Shown: piece after piece, positions 62,427-64,000 of the stretch
Layout: each line of letters starts with the position of its first letter
How positions within the stretch are numbered: the stretch's first letter is position 1
Translations under genes and position numbers: made by a program
The notes under the pieces: generated by a model
Told to the model about the DNA's origin: nothing
Seen by the model: only the letters and a program-made list of their open reading frames with translations
The model's database searches: none
NCBI RefSeq assembly: GCF_003596405.1
Contig: NZ_QYUR01000002.1
Span: 2,868,501 to 2,932,500, forward strand
DNA from: Pseudomonas cavernicola
GTDB lineage: Bacteria > Pseudomonadota > Gammaproteobacteria > Pseudomonadales > Pseudomonadaceae
Direction: 5' to 3'
DNA: 64,000 nucleotides

Positions 62427-63158
62427 ATGCCTCTCACGTCCGCCGCCAAGTTCCACACTGGCACGCCTACCGGCGTGACGCTGGACACCCGCTTTCAGGT
62501 GGAAACCCCGGAAGGTATCGACCTCATTCTGCGTCCCGCCGGCCTGGTGCCGCGTGCTCTCGCCTTCGCCATCGATCTGGCGATCCGCGGCCTGGTGCTA
62601 CTGGTGATGTTCGCTACCCTCGCCTTGCTCGGCCAACTCGGCATGGGACTCGGAACGATCCTGCTGTTTCTTGTCACTTGGTGGTACATGGTGCTGTTCG
62701 AGGTGCTCAACCAGGGGCGCTCACCGGGCAAACAGTTAATGGGCCTACGCGTCGTTCACGATGATGGCACGCCGGTCGGCTGGGCCGCTTCGCTGACCCG
62801 TAATCTGCTGCGCTTCGTCGATATTCTGCCGTTCGGTTACACCCTGGGCATACTCAGTTGCCTCAATCACCCGGCCTTCAAACGCTTGGGCGATCTGGCC
62901 GCTGGAACCTTGGTGATCTATCGCGATGCCCCGCTAAAGCGCCCGCCACTCCTGGTCGCCGAACCTTTGCGCGCGCCCTTCCCTTTGAGCCTCAGCGAAC
63001 AGCGTGCGCTGCTGGGCTTTGCCGAGCGCCAGGCAGAACTCTCCAGCGCCCGCCGTACCGAGTTGGCGGCGATTCTCGCCGAACCGCTAGCCGTACCCGC
63101 TGAGCAGGCTGAAGCGCAGATCAACCGCATCGCCTGCGGCTTGGTGGGACCAACATGA
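62427..63158 (+). CDS. RDD-family membrane protein
   Basis: A 243-residue protein with an RDD domain (about 30-165): PAGLVPRALAFAIDLAIRGL with the Arg and Asp that name the family, then NQGRSPGKQLMGLRVV and RFVDILP. The C-terminal 70 residues are soluble and helical (SLSEQRALLGFAERQAELSS). Function not established; RDD proteins are often encoded beside SpoIIM-like and DUF4129/MoxR genes as here. Its stop overlaps the next start (ATGA), so the pair is translated together. Confidence 0.87.
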   Translation: MPLTSAAKFHTGTPTGVTLDTRFQVETPEGIDLILRPAGLVPRALAFAIDLAIRGLVLLVMFATLALLGQLGMGLGTILLFLVTWWYMVLFEVLNQGRSPGKQLMGLRVVHDDGTPVGWAASLTRNLLRFVDILPFGYTLGILSCLNHPAFKRLGDLAAGTLVIYRDAPLKRPPLLVAEPLRAPFPLSLSEQRALLGFAERQAELSSARRTELAAILAEPLAVPAEQAEAQINRIACGLVGPT

Positions 63159-64000
63159 AACAGAGCTTGTTCGAAAGCCGCCACCAGGCCGATTGGCAAC
63201 GCTTCACCCAACTGCTCGATGCGCTGGAACGCGGCAAGGCCGAGAGCAAGACCTGCCAAGGGTTCGCCTCCGACTACCGACATCTTTGCCAACAGTTGGC
63301 GTTGGCCCAAGAGCGGGGCTATAGCAGCCACCTTATCGATCAACTGCAACTACTGGCCATGCGCGGCCATCAGCAGTTTTACCGGCACCGTAGCCACCTC
63401 GGTGCGCAGTTGATTGGTTTTGTCCTCGGCGGCTTTCCCCGTCTGGTACGCGCCGAATGGCGTAGCGTGCTGGTCGCCAGCCTATTGTTCTTCGGCAGCC
63501 TGATCGGCATGGGGTTGCTGGTTTATCTGTTCCCCGATCTGGTTTACAGCGTAATCGCCCCCGAACAGGTGGCCTCGATGGAATCCATGTACGACCCCGA
63601 CAGCACGCGCATTGGTCGTTTCGGCGAACGCAACTCCGGCGACGACTGGATGATGTTCGGCTTCTACATCATGAACAACATCGGCATCTCCTTTCAGACC
63701 TTCGCCAGCGGCCTGTTGTTTGGCCTCGGCAGTTTGTTCTTCCTGCTGTTCAACGGCCTGATGATCGGTGCCGTGGCCGGTCACTTGACTGAGATCGGCT
63801 ATAACCAGACCTTCTGGTCCTTCGTCATCGGCCATAGTGCCTTCGAGCTGACCGGCATCGCGTTGTCCGGTGCCGCTGGCCTCAAACTCGGTTGGGCGTT
63901 ACTGGCGCCGGGCCGGTCGACCCGTACTGAAGCTTTACGCTTGGCGGCAGGACGTAGCGTTCAGCTGGTCGGCGGGGTGATCCTGTTTCTGTTGATCGCC
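63155..64000 (+). CDS. SpoIIM-like (stage II sporulation protein M) membrane protein, truncated by window end
   Basis: The first 282 codons, open to the window end. The product starts MKQSLFESRHQADWQRFTQL, a soluble helical part, followed by membrane segments of the SpoIIM family (VASLLFFGSLIGMGLLVYLF, NIGISFQTFASGLLFGLGSL(FFLLFNGLMIGAVAGH), SFVIGHSAFELTGIALSGAA). In non-spore-formers its role is unknown; the pairing with an RDD gene is widely conserved and usually followed by DUF4129, DUF4350 and MoxR genes, which I would expect past the window. Confidence 0.87.
   Translation, partial: MKQSLFESRHQADWQRFTQLLDALERGKAESKTCQGFASDYRHLCQQLALAQERGYSSHLIDQLQLLAMRGHQQFYRHRSHLGAQLIGFVLGGFPRLVRAEWRSVLVASLLFFGSLIGMGLLVYLFPDLVYSVIAPEQVASMESMYDPDSTRIGRFGERNSGDDWMMFGFYIMNNIGISFQTFASGLLFGLGSLFFLLFNGLMIGAVAGHLTEIGYNQTFWSFVIGHSAFELTGIALSGAAGLKLGWALLAPGRSTRTEALRLAAGRSVQLVGGVILFLLIA

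Overview
The window is high-GC DNA from a Pseudomonas-type gammaproteobacterium. The evidence is the LapA/LapD/LapG adhesin system, an MvaT nucleoid protein, a PhaG transacylase, an RsuA-type pseudouridine synthase and many REP-like intergenic hairpins. Most of the window looks chromosomal; 36.1-53.6 kb looks like an inserted copper-resistance block.

Layout. (1) 1-12.7 kb: a cell-surface adhesion locus. It holds the start of a TolC-like LapE gene (minus strand), a 3003-residue LapA-type RTX adhesin with long internal repeats, a small conserved protein, and the lapG-lapD pair (minus) encoding the periplasmic protease and the c-di-GMP receptor that decide whether LapA stays on the surface. (2) 12.9-16.8 kb: a potassium-channel-like protein, a DUF1145 protein, and a secreted SdsA-like alkylsulfatase divergent from a LysR regulator. 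(3) 16.8-19.9 kb: a rearranged patch with three related H/R/D/Y-rich envelope proteins, two tiny CPPG-motif proteins, two broken copies of parts of the neighbouring lysR gene, and duplicated upstream segments. (4) 19.9-30.3 kb: a urea-utilisation operon behind a sigma-54-like promoter: ABC transporter (binding protein, permease, ATPase), two urea-amidolyase-associated proteins, urea carboxylase and allophanate hydrolase. Together they import urea and degrade it to ammonia and CO2. (5) 30.3-35.5 kb: a MITE-like element, a CWC protein overlapping rsuA, two L,D-transpeptidases, a small HD-GYP-tail-like protein, phaG and tRNA-Gly(CCC). (6) 36.1-53.6 kb: copper/thiol genes. These include a TlpA-like thioredoxin and CcdA, a fatty-acid-hydroxylase-like protein, CopA with a CueR-type operator, a CueR-like regulator lacking the second copper cysteine, the CusC-CusB(CusF fusion)-CusA-CusF efflux system with ATGA overlaps, a beta-propeller lipoprotein, and a minus-strand group of small Met/Cys-rich proteins. 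The block ends with a stray copy of part of cusA and a frameshifted ORF. A 31-bp near-repeat sits close to both ends. (7) 53.9-64 kb: housekeeping genes: HerA/YjgR-like ATPase, an amino-acid-type chemoreceptor, PurU, MvaT, exonuclease I, a membrane protein, an RDD protein and a SpoIIM-like protein cut off by the window end.

All calls come from reading the sequence and from recall of families; no database search was run. Regulatory sites are motif matches only.
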